A stretch of DNA of 8,718 nucleotides from Anaerolineales bacterium (lineage in GTDB: Bacteria; Chloroflexota; Anaerolineae; Anaerolineales; Villigracilaceae): positions 1 through 8,718 of the forward strand of contig JAICRQ010000123.1 of assembly GCA_025966435.1 (NCBI GenBank), in the 5' to 3' direction. The notes under the pieces were generated by a model. The model was not told where the DNA came from and made no database searches. It saw only the letters and a program-made list of their open reading frames with translations. A program made the translations under genes and the position numbers. Shown in pieces: positions 1-8,585 of the stretch; position 1 is the first letter of the stretch, and every line of letters starts with the position of its first letter.

Positions 1-1
1 A

Positions 2-3000
2 AGCTATCAGCAACATGCATTCAACAGCGATCATCTTCGTCTGCTGCAAACCCTTGCCAATTCGATGAGCGTTGCACTTGAGAACGCACGTCTCTTTGAC
101 GAAACCCAACGCTTGCTCAAAGAGACAGAGCAGCGCGCCGCGGAGCTTGCTATTATCAACAGTGTGCAGGAAGGGTTGTCCTCCAAGCTGGATTTTCAGG
201 CGATCATTGATCTGGTCGGCGACAAAATCCGTGACATCTTCGACGTGCAGGCGGTTAATATTACTCAATACGATCCAGTCAGTGATCTGTTCTCCTCTCT
301 ATACACCGTGGAAAGAGGGATACGCCGTTCCTTCGCTCCGATGCCTCCAGGACCGATTTTCCGTCACATTATCAATACGCGCGAATCGCTTCGCTTCAAT
401 AGTGAAGCAGAATTGAATGCCATTGACGCGATCAATGTCCCAGGGACAGAGCCGTCCAAGTCCGGTATATACGTCCCGTTGGTACAGGGAAAACAATTCC
501 TAGGAGTCATTGCATTAGAAAACCTCGATCATGAAAATGCGTTTACAGAATCCGATCTGCGGCTTTTGACAACGCTCGTGAATTCAATGAGTGTTGCTCT
601 CGAGAATGCGCGCCTCTTCGATGAGACCCAACGTCTCCTTAAGGAGACGGAACAACGTGTTGCGGAACTTGCCATCATTAATAGTGTTCAACAAGGGCTT
701 GCCTCGAAACTTGAAATGCAAGCGATTTACACTCTGGTTGGAGACAAGATTCGAGAGATCTTCCAGGCAGATACAACTGGTATTGACATTTATGACCCGG
801 AAACACAACAGGTCACTCCCACTTATTACGTGGAGCAGGACCAACACATCCATGTTAATTCATTGCCTATTGGGCAAGGGCTGTATACAGTGGTTATTCG
901 CTCACGCGAACCACTGTTAGCCAATACAAGTGAGGAACAGGAGAGACTGGGGCGTATCATTGTCCCCTCGCCAGACAATGACAGAGATATGAATGAAACG
1001 TATTTGGGAGTGCCGATTTTGCTCGGCGACCAAGTAAAAGGCGTTATTAATATCCAGAGCCATGAACGATTCGCATTCGATGAAGGGGATGTACGGCTTT
1101 TACAAACACTTGCTAACTCTATGAGTGTGGCTCTCGAAAATGCCCGTCTCTTTGATGAAACTCAGCGTTTGTTGAGAGAGACGGAAGAGCGTGCCAGGGA
1201 GCTCGCGACGATTAACGCTGTGGGCAGCGCCCTGGCTGGTGAATTAGAGGTGAGTGCCCTCATCGACCTGGTGGGCGAACAGATTCGTAATGCATTCAAC
1301 GCCGATATTGCTTATGTCGCTCTGTGGAATGAAGAAACCAACACGATTGACTTCCCTTATCAATATGGCGAGGAGTTGGGTTCTCTGCAATATGGGGAAG
1401 GGCTGACCAGCAAGATCATTCAATCGGGCACGCCCTTGCTGATCAATCAGGAGCTGGATCGACACCGGAAACAACTGGGGACGACGCTGGTCGGGGTCCG
1501 GGCGCGCTCGTTTCTCGGCGTACCAATTTTCGTTGGTGGAAAAGCCATCGGTGTGGTCAGCGTACAAAGCACGAAGCAGGAGGATAAATTCAGAGAAAAT
1601 GACCAGCGATTGCTGGAGACCATTGCAGCCAATGTGGGTGTCGTGTTGCAGAATGCGCGCCTCTTCGATGAAATCCAGACACGCAATGCCGAGATCACAG
1701 AAACACTCGAGCAGCAGACTGCCACCAGCGAAATCCTGCAGGTGATCGCCAGCTCCCCGACAAATATTCAGCCGGTGTTGGATGTCATCGCACGGAATGC
1801 AGCTCAGCTTTCCGGGTCGGAGGATGCCTTGATCGATATTGAAGATAAAGGAGTATTGCGCGTGGCGGCGCACTATGGGATCATTCCTATGTTTCCTACC
1901 GGGCAGGGAATTCCGTTCAACGGAGACTCAGTGGCGGGCCGCGCGATGATCGAGGGACATACCGTCCAGGCTATCCACAAACAGCCCGGGAAAGAGTCAG
2001 AATACCCGGAAGGGGATAAATGGGCGCAAACCTATGGCTATCAAATGACCTGCAGTGTTCCGCTTCTCCGTGAGGGCAAGGCGATTGGTGCTATCACGAT
2101 TCGCCGCCTGGAGTCAAATCTCTTGAATAGGAATCAGCTTGCATTGATAGAAACCTTTGCCAGTCAGGCAGTGATCGCTATAGAAAATGTTCGGCTCTTT
2201 AATGAATTGCAAAAACGCAATATTGAAATTAGCGAAGCACTCGAACAGCAAACGGCTACCAGTGAAATTTTGCAGGCGATTGCAAATTCGCCAACAGAAA
2301 TCCAACCGGTATTGGATGTTATCGCTCGAAATGCGGTCCAACTTTTGGGGTCAAACGATGCGCTGATCGATATTGTAGAGCAAGGAGTCCTGCGCGTGGC
2401 GGCGCACTACGGAAATATCCCCATCTTCCCAGTCGGGGAGAGTATTCCGCTCAATCGTGACACTGTATCTGGACGCGCGATTATCGATGGACGCACGTTT
2501 CAAACAATCCACAAACAACCAGGAGAAGAAACAGAGTATCCCGAGGGGGACAAATGGGCGCAAATCTATGGTTATCAAATGACTTGCAGTGTTCCACTGT
2601 TACGCGAAGGCAAAGCAATTGGCGTAATCATCATTCGTCGTCGCAAGCCGCATCTGTTCAACCTGAAACAGATCGCATTGATTGAAACGTTTGCCAGCCA
2701 GGCAGTTATCGCGATCGAAAATGTAAGGCTCTTTAATGAACTTGAAACGCGAAATCGAGAGATTACAGAATCTCTCGAGTACCAGACTGCCACCAGTGAT
2801 ATCCTCTCCATCATCACCGAGAACCCCACGGAAATACAGCCCGTCCTTGATGCAGTGGCAGAACGAGCCGCCCGCCTTTGTAATTCCTACGATGCCGTCA
2901 TTACGAAGATCGATGGGAATCGCTATCGGATTGCGGCGCATTGGGGACCTGTGCCCCTCCCCGCGGAGAACCTACTGAATGGGATTCCCCTTAACCGTGA

Positions 3001-4852
3001 CTCGGTCACGGGTCGAGCTATGGTGGATAAGAAAACCATCCATATTCATGATCTACTGGCGGAACCGCCGGATGAATATCCTCTCAGCAACGCGTATTAT
3101 CAAACAAGCGAACAGCGCACGATGCTGGTGACACCACTTGTGCGGGAAAACGAGGTGATCGGCTCCATCATGATCCGTCGCCAAGAGGTCGATCCATTCA
3201 CCGAGAAACAGATCAGCCTGCTCAAGATCTTTGCCGATCAGGTTGCCATTGCAATCGAAAATGTGCGCCTGTTCAATGAAGCTCGCGAAGCTCGTGCCGC
3301 GGCGGAAGCTGCCAACGAAGCCAAGAGTTCCTTCCTGGCCACGATGAGTCATGAGATCCGTACGCCCATGAACGCAGTAATCGGCATGAGCGGCCTGCTT
3401 ATGGACACCGAGCTCAACCAGGACCAGCGCGATTACGCCGAGACCATACGTAATTCGGGTGATGCGCTGCTGACGATCATCAATGACATTCTCGACTTCA
3501 GCAAGATCGAAGCAAACAAAATGGACGTGGAATTCCAACCCTTCGACCTGCGTGAGTGCGTAGAGTCCGCACTCGATTTAACCGCCGCCCGTGCCATTGA
3601 AAAGGGGCTCGACATCGCCTACATCATCGATGACAACGTGCCCATCGGTATTACAAGTGATGTCACACGCCTGCGCCAGATCCTCATTAACCTGCTCAGC
3701 AACGCGATTAAGTTTACTGAGAAAGGTGAGGTGGTTCTCATGGTAAAGAATGGCAAGGCGCAAAATGAGCTGTTTTTTTCGGTTCGCGACACTGGCATCG
3801 GGATTTCAGAGAAACACATAAACCGCCTGTTCCAATCCTTCTCGCAAGCCGACTCATCCACCACGCGTAAATTTGGCGGCACAGGTCTGGGGCTTGCCAT
3901 TAGCAAACGCCTTGCCGAAATGCTGGGTGGCGAAATGCACGTGGAAAGTGGAGGGATCGGTCAAGGTTCTACCTTCATCTTCTCGATCAAAGCCGAGCCT
4001 GCCAAAATTCCCGAGCGCAGGACAGAACGCGATATCAAAGGAATCCAATCGATCCTACACGATAAGCGGGTCCTGATTGTGGATGACAACGCAACGAACC
4101 GCCGCATCCTCATGCTTCAGACCGAAAAATGGGGCATGCATCCGCGTGAGACGGAACATCCGCGTGAAGCATTGGGATGGCTGAAGAGCGGCGAACCCTT
4201 CGAACTCGCCATTCTTGATCTGCAAATGCCCGAGATGGACGGTATCATGCTCACCCGCGAGATCCGCAAGCTGCGAGATGAAACATCATTACCGATCATT
4301 CTATTAACCTCATTGGGCAGGCGCGAGATCGGCGCCGAGGATTTAAAATTCGTCGCCTACCTGACCAAACCTCTCAAGCCTTCGGCTCTTTACGACGCTC
4401 TGGCGGAAGTCTTCGCAAAGAATGTAATCTCCCCGAAAATTGACTCCTTTAAGCCCATGATCGACGCGGAGCTCGCCCGGAAGCATCCACTGCGAATTTT
4501 ACTTGCCGAAGACAACGCGGTAAATCAAAAACTTGCTCTGCGTATTCTTCAGCAAATGGGCTACCGTGCCGATGTTGCCTCGAATGGTGTGGAGGCAGTA
4601 GAATCCGTTCAACGCCAAACCTACGATATCGTGCTTATGGATGTCCAAATGCCGGATAAGGATGGGCTGGATGCCACAAGGGAAATCCGTAAACTGACGA
4701 ATGTAATCCAGCCTCATATCGTTGCCATGACTGCCAATGCTCTGGAAGGCGATCGGGAGATGTGTCTCGCAGCGGGAATGAACGACTACATTAGTAAACC
4801 CATCCGTGTCAATGAGCTGGTAGATGCGTTACTGAACGCGGAGAGCAAATAA
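2..4852 (+). CDS. Multi-GAF hybrid sensor histidine kinase with two receiver domains (5' partial)
   Basis: A cytoplasmic-type sensor kinase that should autophosphorylate on His and pass the phosphate to its own receivers. The frame is open from base 2, so the ATG at 65 is internal and the true start is upstream. In order: the end of one GAF (2-82); three type-A GAFs (about 146-604, 668-1138, 1202-1651); three type-B GAFs (about 1706-2185, 2240-2719, 2774-3259); HisKA with SHEIRTPMN (His codon 3350-3352); HATPase with NLLSNAIKF (N codon 3701), DTGIGIS (3788) and [10 protein letters not shown] (from about 3872); receiver 1 (VDDN at 4079, acceptor Asp 4217-4219 in [10 protein letters not shown], Lys 4367); receiver 2 (LAEDN, acceptor Asp 4640-4642 in [10 protein letters not shown], Lys 4796). 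No membrane segment is visible in the 1616 residues present. The GAF ligands are unknown. It ends in two tandem TAA stops (4850-4855), 3 nt before the HPt gene, and has no HPt domain of its own. A BarA/CyaC-like phosphorelay role is inferred. Confidence 0.95.
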   Translation, partial: SYQQHAFNSDHLRLLQTLANSMSVALENARLFDETQRLLKETEQRAAELAIINSVQEGLSSKLDFQAIIDLVGDKIRDIFDVQAVNITQYDPVSDLFSSLYTVERGIRRSFAPMPPGPIFRHIINTRESLRFNSEAELNAIDAINVPGTEPSKSGIYVPLVQGKQFLGVIALENLDHENAFTESDLRLLTTLVNSMSVALENARLFDETQRLLKETEQRVAELAIINSVQQGLASKLEMQAIYTLVGDKIREIFQADTTGIDIYDPETQQVTPTYYVEQDQHIHVNSLPIGQGLYTVVIRSREPLLANTSEEQERLGRIIVPSPDNDRDMNETYLGVPILLGDQVKGVINIQSHERFAFDEGDVRLLQTLANSMSVALENARLFDETQRLLRETEERARELATINAVGSALAGELEVSALIDLVGEQIRNAFNADIAYVALWNEETNTIDFPYQYGEELGSLQYGEGLTSKIIQSGTPLLINQELDRHRKQLGTTLVGVRARSFLGVPIFVGGKAIGVVSVQSTKQEDKFRENDQRLLETIAANVGVVLQNARLFDEIQTRNAEITETLEQQTATSEILQVIASSPTNIQPVLDVIARNAAQLSGSEDALIDIEDKGVLRVAAHYGIIPMFPTGQGIPFNGDSVAGRAMIEGHTVQAIHKQPGKESEYPEGDKWAQTYGYQMTCSVPLLREGKAIGAITIRRLESNLLNRNQLALIETFASQAVIAIENVRLFNELQKRNIEISEALEQQTATSEILQAIANSPTEIQPVLDVIARNAVQLLGSNDALIDIVEQGVLRVAAHYGNIPIFPVGESIPLNRDTVSGRAIIDGRTFQTIHKQPGEETEYPEGDKWAQIYGYQMTCSVPLLREGKAIGVIIIRRRKPHLFNLKQIALIETFASQAVIAIENVRLFNELETRNREITESLEYQTATSDILSIITENPTEIQPVLDAVAERAARLCNSYDAVITKIDGNRYRIAAHWGPVPLPAENLLNGIPLNRDSVTGRAMVDKKTIHIHDLLAEPPDEYPLSNAYYQTSEQRTMLVTPLVRENEVIGSIMIRRQEVDPFTEKQISLLKIFADQVAIAIENVRLFNEAREARAAAEAANEAKSSFLATMSHEIRTPMNAVIGMSGLLMDTELNQDQRDYAETIRNSGDALLTIINDILDFSKIEANKMDVEFQPFDLRECVESALDLTAARAIEKGLDIAYIIDDNVPIGITSDVTRLRQILINLLSNAIKFTEKGEVVLMVKNGKAQNELFFSVRDTGIGISEKHINRLFQSFSQADSSTTRKFGGTGLGLAISKRLAEMLGGEMHVESGGIGQGSTFIFSIKAEPAKIPERRTERDIKGIQSILHDKRVLIVDDNATNRRILMLQTEKWGMHPRETEHPREALGWLKSGEPFELAILDLQMPEMDGIMLTREIRKLRDETSLPIILLTSLGRREIGAEDLKFVAYLTKPLKPSALYDALAEVFAKNVISPKIDSFKPMIDAELARKHPLRILLAEDNAVNQKLALRILQQMGYRADVASNGVEAVESVQRQTYDIVLMDVQMPDKDGLDATREIRKLTNVIQPHIVAMTANALEGDREMCLAAGMNDYISKPIRVNELVDALLNAESK
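83..3262 (+). repeat. Tandem GAF-domain repeat array within the kinase
   Basis: Seven copies of the linker motif (E/Q)N(A/V)RLF(D/N)E mark the boundaries of six complete GAF units. The Asn codons lie at 83, 605, 1139, 1652, 2186, 2720 and 3260, giving spacings of 522, 534, 513, 534, 534 and 540 nt. Units 1-3 follow helices like [13 protein letters not shown]. Units 4-6 begin with a different helix ([11 protein letters not shown] or a variant). Units 4 and 5 are close paralogues. The linkers look like short amphipathic or coiled-coil signalling helices. The array arose by internal duplication and runs upstream beyond the window, because bases 2-82 encode the end of a further unit. Confidence 0.9.
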
Positions 4853-4855
4853 TAA

Positions 4856-5191
4856 ATGCCTGCAATCGATAAACCGACCTTCGAAGAGCTCAAACAAATG
4901 TCGGGCGTGGATTTCATCAACGAGTTGATCGACGCCTTCCTCGAAGATGCACCGCAAATGATTCAAAGCATGCGAACTGCGCTCCAAGCGAAAGACGTAG
5001 AATCGTTTCGCCGCAATGCCCATTCCTTGAAATCCAATGCGCATACCTTCGGCGCCACCGAGCTGGGCACACTGGCGAAAGAACTGGAATTTATGGCAAA
5101 AGAAAATAATCTGGAGGTCGGGAATCGCCTTGAAATCCTGAGTGAATCCTTTGAAAAAGTCGCTGATGAGCTAAAGGGATTACGTGTATGA
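4856..5191 (+). CDS. Stand-alone HPt (histidine phosphotransfer) protein
   Basis: A single-domain phosphotransfer protein of 111 residues, about the normal size for an isolated HPt four-helix bundle. It should carry phosphate between receiver domains and has no catalytic activity of its own. The signature AHSLKSNAHTFGA places the phospho-accepting His at residue 56, followed by the usual Lys59 and small residues. The N-terminal part (FINELIDAFLEDAPQMI) matches the first helices of the family. The start is chosen 3 nt after the kinase stop, with GGAGAG at 4840-4845 inside the kinase 3' end as a plausible ribosome binding site. Its stop overlaps the next start as ATGA, indicating translational coupling. 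The context suggests it shuttles phosphate from the hybrid kinase receivers to the receiver of the cyclase. The domain call is secure; the partners are inferred from the operon. Confidence 0.93.
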   Translation: MPAIDKPTFEELKQMSGVDFINELIDAFLEDAPQMIQSMRTALQAKDVESFRRNAHSLKSNAHTFGATELGTLAKELEFMAKENNLEVGNRLEILSESFEKVADELKGLRV

Positions 5192-6225
5192 CGAGCCGCC
5201 AGGAGCCTGGTCATTTACTGGTTGTGGACGATAATAAGGTTAACCGCATCCTTTTGTCGCGCGGTCTAGAGGCGCAGGGACATAGAGTAGAAACAGCCGA
5301 AAACGGGAAACAAGCCCTGGAAAAACTCCGTAACGATTCATTTGACCTTGTTCTGCTTGATATCGAAATGCCTGAAATGGATGGGTATCAGGTGCTCGAA
5401 ATTTGCCTGCAGGATGCAGAGCTGCGCGATATTCCTATCATTATGACCTCTTCCTTGGATGAAATTGATAGTGTCGTTAAGTGTGTAGAACTGGGTGCGG
5501 AAGATTATCTTAACAAACCAGTCAATCGTACTCTGCTGCGTGCTCGGGTTAATGCAAGCCTGGAAAAGAAGCGGCTGCGCGACGAACAGCGGAAGTTGTT
5601 CCGCACTTTCGCCACGCGCGAGGTAGCAGATGAATTACTGCGGACAGGCTTTTCCCTCGGCGGGAAACATGTAGACGCGACAGTACTATTTGCAGATATT
5701 CGTTCCTATACCAGTTATGCGGAAAAAGAAGACCCTGCCGAGATCATCGAACTACTCAATAATTATTTTGCATTGATGTTTGATGCCATCACTGGTCACC
5801 ATGGCACTGTCAATCAAATGGTCGGCGATGGGCTAATGGCGATCTTCGGCGCGCCAATCCCTCGTGAAGATCATCGGGAGGAATCCGTACGAGCTGCCCT
5901 CGAAATGCTAAATCTGCTTGAAGGTTTCAACCAGCAGCAGGCGTTGCTCAACAAAACCCAGATCCAGATTGGAATTGGCATTGCCACGGGCAGGGTGATT
6001 GCCGGGTATACAGGCACCCAGCACCGCGCCACGTATACTTGCATCGGCGATACCGTCAATCTCGCCAAGCGCATCGAAGATCATACCAAGGCGGTGCACC
6101 ACCCAATCCTGATCGATCAATACACACGCGAGGGTCTGCCCGCCGATATTGAAGTGGAGGCACTGGGATCTGTTCTCTTCAGAGGAAAGCAACAACCCAT
6201 TCAAACTTATGTGGTCAAAGGATGA
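5188..6225 (+). CDS. Response regulator with class III adenylate/guanylate cyclase output domain
   Basis: A 345-residue cytosolic response regulator predicted to make cAMP or cGMP when phosphorylated. The receiver spans about residues 9-122: acidic pair D14/D15, acceptor D58 in LLDIEMPEMDG, T87 and K110. A charged helix (about 123-150) joins it to a cyclase homology domain (about 160-342). Visible catalytic features are the metal-binding Asp170 (LFADIRSYT) and Asp214 (VGDGLMAIFG), and Asn291 with Arg295 (TVNLAKR). The substrate-selecting positions appear to be Gln210 and Thr284 rather than the classical Lys and Asp, so the base preference is uncertain. It starts at ATG 5188, overlapping the HPt stop by 4 nt, with AGGGA (5175-5179) 8 nt upstream. 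The layout resembles the kinase-receiver-cyclase fusion CyaC of cyanobacteria, split here into separate genes. Cyclase identity is firm; adenylate specificity is only likely. Confidence 0.93.
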   Translation: MTSRQEPGHLLVVDDNKVNRILLSRGLEAQGHRVETAENGKQALEKLRNDSFDLVLLDIEMPEMDGYQVLEICLQDAELRDIPIIMTSSLDEIDSVVKCVELGAEDYLNKPVNRTLLRARVNASLEKKRLRDEQRKLFRTFATREVADELLRTGFSLGGKHVDATVLFADIRSYTSYAEKEDPAEIIELLNNYFALMFDAITGHHGTVNQMVGDGLMAIFGAPIPREDHREESVRAALEMLNLLEGFNQQQALLNKTQIQIGIGIATGRVIAGYTGTQHRATYTCIGDTVNLAKRIEDHTKAVHHPILIDQYTREGLPADIEVEALGSVLFRGKQQPIQTYVVKG

Positions 6226-6230
6226 TGTCA

Positions 6231-6292
6231 CACCTGCATGATTTGCTATGAAATACTAAAGCACTTCAAAAATCATGTGCGGTGCCAGTGTC
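6231..6292. repeat. Imperfect palindromic repeat, copy 1
   Basis: A 62-bp element beginning 5 nt after the cyclase stop. It can fold as CACC (6231-6234) with GGTG (6281-6284), CATGATTT (6237-6244) with AAATCATG (6270-6277), and TGAAATAC (6249-6256) with GCACTTCA (6261-6268) around a TAAA loop. The middle stem is perfect. The inner stem has two A-C mismatches on the + strand, which become G-U wobbles in RNA from the - strand. No U-tract follows it on either strand, so it does not look like an intrinsic terminator. It could be a REP/MITE-like repeat or a structured RNA. Confidence 0.75.
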
Positions 6293-6334
6293 TCCTCTTG
6301 AATGCCAAGAACCAGTAAAGAACAGGAGATTGCT

Positions 6335-6396
6335 CACCTGCATGGTTTGCCATGAAATGCTAAAGCATTTCAAAAACCACGTGCGGCGCAAGTGTC
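6335..6396. repeat. Imperfect palindromic repeat, copy 2
   Basis: The second copy lies 104 bp downstream of copy 1, with 54 of 62 bases identical and no gaps. Its inner stem TGAAATGC (6353-6360) with GCATTTCA (6365-6372) is a perfect 8-bp hairpin around the same TAAA loop. The middle stem CATGGTTT (6341-6348) with AAACCACG (6374-6381) has one A-C mismatch. The outer CACC (6335-6338) with GGCG (6385-6388) has another. One middle-stem pair changes from A-T in copy 1 to G-C here, a compensatory double change. The intervening 6293-6334 holds only a TCTCCT/AGGAGA inverted repeat of doubtful meaning. Confidence 0.75.
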
Positions 6397-6427
6397 GTCG
6401 GGAAGAATACTCTCCTCGCAATGACAT

Positions 6428-6455
6428 TTGTTTCGGGCATCTTTTCTTTTATAAT
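6428..6455 (+). promoter_or_regulatory. Candidate sigma70-type promoter giving a leaderless mRNA
   Basis: A perfect TATAAT at 6450-6455 is preceded 16 nt upstream by a weak -35-like TTGTTT (6428-6433). Only 7 nt separate the -10 box from the ATG at 6463, so transcription would start at or within a base or two of that codon. No Shine-Dalgarno sequence precedes 6463, which fits a leaderless message. The alternative is that the T-rich stretch is chance and the gene starts upstream at 6421. Confidence 0.45.
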
Positions 6456-6462
6456 TCATCCG

Positions 6463-8541
6463 ATGAAGAGAAATTGGAAATGGGAGCGGAGTATTCCGCT
6501 CTTATTTTTGCTGGTCACCATTATTGCCTATGGTTTGCTGCTTCCGCTCACAGGCTTCTATTGGGACGACTGGCCATTTGCTTGGATGGCAAAATTTCTT
6601 GGTCCCGAGGAATTCATTCCAGCATTCGCAGGAGTCCGCCCTTTTTTGGGGCCCATCTTTTTTGTGACGACGAGCTTAATTCCCCCCGTTCCTCTCTACT
6701 GGCAGATCTTTGCTCTCGTCATTCGTTTCCTTGCTGTACTTTCAGCCTGGTTCGCGTTAAAGCAAATTTGGCCCCATCACAAGCGACAAACTTTCCTTGC
6801 ATCGCTGCTCTTCTTAGTGTTTCCCGGTTATAGCCAGCACTGGGTAGCATTTACACATATCAACCAGGAATGGATTCCCTTTATTTTTTACCTGCTCTCG
6901 TTCGGCTTCACAGCCCGCGCATTACGAAGATCCCACGCGCGAAATGAAGATGCAGCCAAGGTCGAAGCACGGGAAATGGAACGGTCTTCTATTGCAAACA
7001 CCGACACAATTTTGGCTCTCCTTCTGTTAGTAGCTGGCGTGTTTCCCACGGAATACTTCGTCAGTATTGAACCGATGCGCTTTCTGTTCATTTGGGTCAT
7101 TATCTCAAAACAAGTCGATGGCGTAAAACAAAGACTCATAGAAGCACTAAAACGATGGTGGCCCTATTTGCTCATCTGGTTGGCAAATGCAGGCTGGCTG
7201 GCTTATTTCTATACTGTTGGAGATTATGCGTCGTATGAAGTGGAAGTCGTAAACGAACCGCTGACTGCGATCCAAATCTTTTCGATGTTTGGAGAAACTG
7301 TCTGGAAAGCGGGTTTTTACATTTGGATACAAATCCTTGTGCTGACTTCCAAGGCAATCTCCGCTCCCACGACACTAATTACGCTTGCCCTAATCATAGT
7401 CTCGTTTATTCTTATCTTCTTCTATATAAAGAAACTAAATCTAGCAGAGGGTGAAACACAGAGCTTTGCAATCCCTGCGATATTGATCGGGCTGACAGGG
7501 ATTTTGCTCGGGCGCATCCCCTCCTTTGCAGCTGGTTTACCTCTTACCCTCCAAGCCAGTTTTGACCGGTTCATGATCTCGATGATGCTGGGCGGCAGTC
7601 TTTTTATGATTGGCTTGATCGAGCTCTTAATTCGAAATTACCGAATCAAGATAATTGCTCTTAGTTTACTCATTGCGTTCGGAATAGGGCAGCAATTTTT
7701 TAATGCCAATATATTCCGCAGAGATTGGACAAAACAGCAGGAAATCTACTGGCAGTTGGCATGGCGAGCGCCCGCTCTAAAGCCTGGAACCGCCCTGCTC
7801 ACTCATCAACTGCCCATCGATTACGAAACCGATCTCTCTTTCACTGCCCCAATCAACTGGATGTACGCGCCGGATTATCAGCGAAGCGATCTTGTGGACA
7901 TGCAGAGTGATCTGCCGTATGCACTGCTTTACACCGAGAAACGTTTGGGAGGAACAGCAATACCATCGTTGGAACGAGACACCAAAATCACCCTGCCGAT
8001 TAGAAGAGTGAGTTTTCACGGCTCTACTTCGCAGGTGTTGGTGATCTACATGCCTCAAAATGGGTGTTTGCGCGTACTCGATTCGGCGCGCGCTGATGAG
8101 ATCACATATGGACAGCAGTCCCATTTTTTAGTGGACGCGATCCCACTTTCTGACCTGTCAAATATCATCATCGATACAAACCAAATCGTGAAACCGCCCT
8201 TTCTATCAGAACCGGAGCATACTTGGTGTTATTATTTTGCCAAAGCCGAATTGGCCCGCCAGCAAGGAAATTGGAATCAGGTCATTGATCTGATAGATGA
8301 AGCCAGGTCGCTGGGATATGAACCGGAAGATCCGTTCGAATGGTTAACTTATATTGAAGCCCAGGCACTGACCGGAAACATGAGTATCGCGCAGGAAATA
8401 TCGGAGGACGTCCTCAAACAGGACAACAAAATCCGTAAAGGTATATGCGAGGTTTGGAAACACATTCACGCATCAGCTCCTCAAGACGAAGGTGTAGCAC
8501 ACATTGAGCAAACATTATCTGTTTTTCAGTGCGCGCTCTAA
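6463..8541 (+). CDS. Polytopic membrane protein, GT-C glycosyltransferase-like, with C-terminal TPR-like region
   Basis: A 692-residue membrane protein of unproven function. The first membrane segment (about residues 11-31) is followed by GFYWDDWPF, with Asp35-Asp36 in the first presumed external loop. An acidic pair there is typical of GT-C enzymes, which use lipid-linked sugars. About 11-12 hydrophobic segments fill residues 11-430, for example IPLLFLLVTIIAYGLLLPLTG and FMISMMLGGSLFMIGLIELLI. Residues about 430-690 are soluble. They include a TPR-like helical pair starting at EPEHTWCYYFAKAELARQ and a following EWLTYIEAQALTGN helix. The ATG at 6463 is preferred because it gives a normal basic N-terminus (MKRNWKWER) before the first segment and follows a TATAAT box. 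An in-frame ATG at 6421 would add 14 residues but has only GGAAG 15 nt upstream. It is not obviously linked to the signalling operon. A cell-surface glycan role is inferred; a plain unknown membrane protein remains possible. Confidence 0.85.
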   Translation: MKRNWKWERSIPLLFLLVTIIAYGLLLPLTGFYWDDWPFAWMAKFLGPEEFIPAFAGVRPFLGPIFFVTTSLIPPVPLYWQIFALVIRFLAVLSAWFALKQIWPHHKRQTFLASLLFLVFPGYSQHWVAFTHINQEWIPFIFYLLSFGFTARALRRSHARNEDAAKVEAREMERSSIANTDTILALLLLVAGVFPTEYFVSIEPMRFLFIWVIISKQVDGVKQRLIEALKRWWPYLLIWLANAGWLAYFYTVGDYASYEVEVVNEPLTAIQIFSMFGETVWKAGFYIWIQILVLTSKAISAPTTLITLALIIVSFILIFFYIKKLNLAEGETQSFAIPAILIGLTGILLGRIPSFAAGLPLTLQASFDRFMISMMLGGSLFMIGLIELLIRNYRIKIIALSLLIAFGIGQQFFNANIFRRDWTKQQEIYWQLAWRAPALKPGTALLTHQLPIDYETDLSFTAPINWMYAPDYQRSDLVDMQSDLPYALLYTEKRLGGTAIPSLERDTKITLPIRRVSFHGSTSQVLVIYMPQNGCLRVLDSARADEITYGQQSHFLVDAIPLSDLSNIIIDTNQIVKPPFLSEPEHTWCYYFAKAELARQQGNWNQVIDLIDEARSLGYEPEDPFEWLTYIEAQALTGNMSIAQEISEDVLKQDNKIRKGICEVWKHIHASAPQDEGVAHIEQTLSVFQCAL

Positions 8542-8585
8542 AAAAGCGACAAACTCACGCAGGATAAATTTCATTTTATACGATG

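Noticed and set aside
65..67. ATG at 65 as the start of the kinase
   Set aside because: The frame is open back to base 2 and encodes the end of a GAF (LLQTLANSM), matching the internal copies before 587 and 1121. It also has no ribosome binding site.
1244..1873. 209-codon open frame on the - strand
   Set aside because: It lies antisense to the GAF units inside the kinase, in a region whose + strand coding is certain. It has no recognisable domain.
2030..2620. Bilin-binding (phytochrome-like) GAF domains based on the Cys in MTCSVPLL
   Set aside because: The Cys sits in a beta-strand segment typical of ordinary GAFs (followed by [11 protein letters not shown]), lacks the phytochrome or CBCR context, and is absent from GAF 6 (TMLVTPLV).
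3053..3538. 161-codon open frame on the - strand
   Set aside because: It is antisense to GAF 6 and HisKA. Its composition reflects the complement of conserved + strand motifs.
6249..6277. Intrinsic terminator after the cyclase operon
   Set aside because: The stems are AT-rich and are followed by A-rich sequence, not a T-run. Neither strand shows a terminator-like tail.
6231..6396. CRISPR array or integron attC sites
   Set aside because: There are only two diverged 62-bp copies with a 42-bp gap. I see no RYYYAAC/GTTRRRY core sites and no cas or integrase gene.
6282..6833. 183-codon open frame on the + strand overlapping the start of the membrane gene
   Set aside because: From 6421 on it is an out-of-frame shadow of the membrane protein gene, with low-complexity Ser/Cys/Arg content and no ribosome binding site. 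Only the repeat-2 part is of interest, noted separately.
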